The notes under the pieces are model-generated. The model did no database searches. It saw only the letters and a list, made by a program, of their open reading frames with translations, and was not told the DNA's origin. Shown one piece after another: positions 61,452 to 64,000 of a stretch of 64,000 nt of DNA. A program made the translations under genes and the position numbers. The stretch's first letter is position 1. Every line of letters begins with the position of its first letter. The DNA comes from Sporobolomyces roseus (taxonomy: Eukaryota; Basidiomycota; Microbotryomycetes; Sporidiobolales; Sporidiobolaceae), in NCBI GenBank assembly GCA_016617785.1, contig JADILM010000001.1:1178001-1242000 (forward strand). Direction: 5' to 3'.

Positions 61452-61715
61452 TTCAAGGTGTATCGTTTGTAGTTCTGAATCCTATGAAGTGAAGTGCTAT
61501 ACCTCCAAGTTTTGTTTTCGCTTGTCGTTCTTCTAAGTCGCAATCGCTTCTCCGGCTAGACCGCGGTCTCCTATCGCTGCTTCTCGTCGTCGACAACATG
61601 TATGATATGCGAGAGAGCGCTCACGGAGGCTGAGCAGAAGTAGCCGAAGACCCGAGGAGCGAAAGTCGAACAACTTTGTCTTTTCAGCTTCCTCTCTCCA
61701 CCCTCAACCAAAACA

Positions 61716-63672
61716 ATGGCTTATATCGCATCAGCAAAACGTACAGCATTCGGAGCGTTCGGAGGATCCCTCAAGAACTTTACTGCTGCCCAAGTGCGTC
61801 TTCCCTCGCTCCCCCACTGAGATCAAAAACTAACCTCTCTCTTTTCTCTATTAGCTGGGTGGATTCGCCGGTAAAGCAGCCTTAGCAGATTTACCTCAAG
61901 GGGTCAAAGTGGATAGTGTACACTTTGGGTAAGCTGCTCACTCGCAGTTATAGGAGTTGAAAAGGGTGATTAACGTGATTTCCAACTCGTTCCGTTCGGG
62001 TGATTAAGTCAAGTACTCTATTCGGATCCTTCAGCTGCTTATTTGGCTCGTCATGTCGGTCACTTGAGTGGACTACCAGTCGATGTACCAGCTGTCACCA
62101 TCAACAGGTTAGCTCTCTTACTCTTTTCCGAGATCAGGCTGGTGGGGTGCAACGAAGGAGAAAGGAGCTAATCTAGATTGTATGGGATGTAGGCTGTGTG
62201 GCAGTGGCTTCCAAACGATTATCAACGCTGCTCAGGAGATCAAGTTGGGAGAAGCAGACGTCGTTTTGACGGGTGGTTCAGAACAAATGTCAATGTCTCC
62301 TTGTCAGTTCAATCGCTTTTCTCTATCTGACTCCTTTCAGATGCTGATCGAGGAATGCGAAGATCGACAGACAACCTTTCGGGGGCTTCGAGGTTCGGAA
62401 CTCGATATGGTGTCGACTTGAAATTGGAAGATTCTCTCGCTGCTGCTTTGACGGATCGTGTACCAAATCCTACGTGCGTCGAAGGTTCACTATTTCACAG
62501 AGGATGTCTCTAGATGACTAACGCTGTTCAGAAACCCGTTCGTCGCAGTCCCATGGGAATGTTCGTCTCATCTTCTTTTGCGCGTCTCGCTTGAGCTATC
62601 CAGCTAAATCGACTCCTTCCCCCTTCCTATAGTACCGCTGAGAACCTCGCAAACAAATACGGTATCACTCGTCAACAATGTGATGAATACGCTTTACAAA
62701 GTCAAAAACGATGGAAAGAAGGTAAATTTTTATTCCCTTCGTTTCGCAAGTTCTTCCTTCACTAACTCAGTCTCTTCACGTAGCACTCGATGCTGGAGCT
62801 TTCAAAGATGAGATCACACCCATCTCTCTCCCACCCAAGAAAAAAGGAGGAGAACCTATCACTTTCACCCAAGACGAGCACGCCCGACCTCAAGTAACGA
62901 TTGAGCAACTCGGGAAACTCCCTTCTGTCTTCGCGAAAGGAGGTGTAGTGTCCGCTGGTAACGCGAGTGGAATCTGTGATGGTGCAGCTGCGAATGTGGT
63001 CGTTTCGGAAGAGGCTTTAGGGAGGTATGGGATCAAACCCTTGGCGAAAGTTCTGAGTTATCATGTAGTTGCGGTTGAACCTAGTATCATGGGTGAGTCT
63101 CGAGCTTTCTTTTTTGTTCTGATCACCGACAGCTGATAGAGATGTGCCGCTCTTCACAGGTATCGGACCAGTTGAAGCGATCAAAGGAGCTCTCGAAAAG
63201 GCTTCCCTCAAGATGTCTGATATCGATGTACGTTCTCTTCATCCCTTTTTCACCTCTTTCTCCGATGGCGAATCTCGGGATTGTCGTCCTTAACTCGAAA
63301 GAAGCACGAGCTGACTTCGTATCTTTCCCCTTCGCGTTCTCTCTTTTCCCGCTCGATCTATAGCTCTTTGATGTCAACGAAGCTTTCGCTGCTCAATGGT
63401 TGTCGGTTCAGCGAGAACTAGACCTCCCGAATGACAAGACGAACGTTTTCGGTGGAGCTATCGGTACGTCTCTCTTTCTCTCTCGGTCCCTTTTGCTCTC
63501 TACTGACCCCCACGCTCGGGACACAGCTCTCGGACATCCTCTCGCAGCGAGTGGAGCACGTATCACTGCCAACTTGGTGCACAACCTTCACCGACTCAAC
63601 AAACGATACGCCGTTGGAGGAGCTTGTATCGGTGGTGGACAAGGTATCGCAATCGTTCTCGAGCGATGCTAA
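61716..63672 (+). CDS. 3-ketoacyl-CoA / acetyl-CoA thiolase, ACAA2-like
   Basis: The start is ATG 61716 ([19 protein letters not shown]). Splicing gives [41 protein letters not shown] and the nucleophile site [19 protein letters not shown]. It continues [110 protein letters not shown] and [18 protein letters not shown], with stop 63670-63672. Both active-site Cys and the His of GHP are present. [16 protein letters not shown] and HVGHLSG resemble mitochondrial ACAA2 more than the Erg10 group, so beta-oxidation is more likely than sterol synthesis. The N-terminus shows no separate presequence, as in ACAA2, whose uncleaved N-terminus directs import. It follows the carnitine acetyltransferase on the same strand by 264 bases. 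About ten introns. Confidence 0.9.
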
Positions 63673-63805
63673 GCCCACTCGCTTCGTAACTAGCATGGTG
63701 TACCTTTCGTGTTGTCTTCTCTCTCTTTCTCTCTCGTTCAATCGATGTTTTGCAAATTCAAAGTAGTCTTGTCGTTTACTATTCATTGTCTCTAACAGAG
63801 GAATG

Positions 63806-64000
63806 CTACTTCTTCCGAGTTGTCCCTGCTCCATGCATCTTTCTCTTCTTGAATCCTCCTCCTCCTCCTCCCGTCGCTGGTTTCTCCTCAACTTTCTCTA
63901 CCTCGACTTTCTTTTCGTCCTCCTCCTCTTCTGCCTTGGCCCCTTCCGGCGGTTGTTCAAACTCCAACATAGGTTCATCCTTGATTTCTGCCTGCGCCCA
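63806..64000 (-). CDS. 3' end of an unknown gene, cut by window edge
   Basis: A 64-codon frame enters from the right edge and ends at TAG 63806-63808. It reads IKDEPMLEFEQPPEGAKAE, an acidic Glu/Lys run and a poly-Gly stretch, then GGFKKRKMHGAGTTRKK. An acidic region followed by a Gly-rich, KKRK-type nuclear signal suggests a nuclear, perhaps RNA- or splicing-related, protein. The fragment is too short and low-complexity to name. Confidence 0.6.
   Translation of the reverse strand, partial: WAQAEIKDEPMLEFEQPPEGAKAEEEEDEKKVEVEKVEEKPATGGGGGGFKKRKMHGAGTTRKK

Overview
This is a nuclear genomic window from a fungus, most likely a basidiomycete; nothing visible fixes the class. Genes sit close together on both strands and most are cut by several short introns, usually about 45-100 bases, with GTGAGT/GTAAG-type donors, CTGAC/CTAAC-like branch points and AG acceptors. 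Gene spans below therefore include introns. Coding sequence is rich in TCGA, CTC and TCG, and there are no operons, Shine-Dalgarno sites or phage-like stretches. Two introns use GC-AG ends.

Layout. 1-8.7 kb, all minus: F-box/LRR protein (cut by the left edge), NBR1-type autophagy receptor, mitochondrial phosphate carrier, CDF zinc transporter. 9-19.2 kb: HMG-box factor (+), Ras GAP of the IQGAP-like fungal type (-), and a Medusa-family developmental regulator (+). 19.8-24.2 kb, plus: Hsp110 and V-ATPase c'' subunit. 24.7-28.5 kb, minus: Baeyer-Villiger monooxygenase and a GST-like gene. 29.2-38.5 kb: Msn2-like C2H2 factor (+), centrin (+), RCC1-repeat protein (-), sodium/calcium exchanger (+). 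39.2-44.1 kb: unrecognised three-finger protein (+), 55-residue membrane protein (-), RuvB-like 2 helicase (+), and a 48-residue OST4 (-). 44.6-58.4 kb: SUN-domain protein (+), unrecognised helical protein (+), DUF2470 membrane protein (-), mitochondrial PPR protein (+), coiled-coil protein (+). 58.7-64 kb: carnitine acetyltransferase (+), ACAA2-like thiolase (+), and the 3' end of a gene entering from the right (-).

The genes are mostly unlinked housekeeping functions. Some neighbours share a theme. The HMG factor, Ras GAP and Medusa regulator are all of kinds used in fungal mating and development. Carnitine acetyltransferase and thiolase are adjacent and serve acyl-CoA breakdown and acetyl transfer. 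Centrin and the SUN protein both belong to the spindle-pole and nuclear-envelope machinery. Several divergent pairs share short promoters (for example 34763-34862 and 52261-52399).

I found no mobile element, CRISPR array, tRNA or rRNA, and no convincing new multi-gene system. The items most worth a look are two tiny membrane proteins that simple ORF calling misses (OST4 and an unassigned 55-residue protein), micro-exons of 16 and 14 bases in the V-ATPase gene around its proton-binding glutamate, the two GC-AG introns, a tandem duplication across the stop codon of the phosphate carrier, and a GST-like gene whose N-terminal domain cannot be read.
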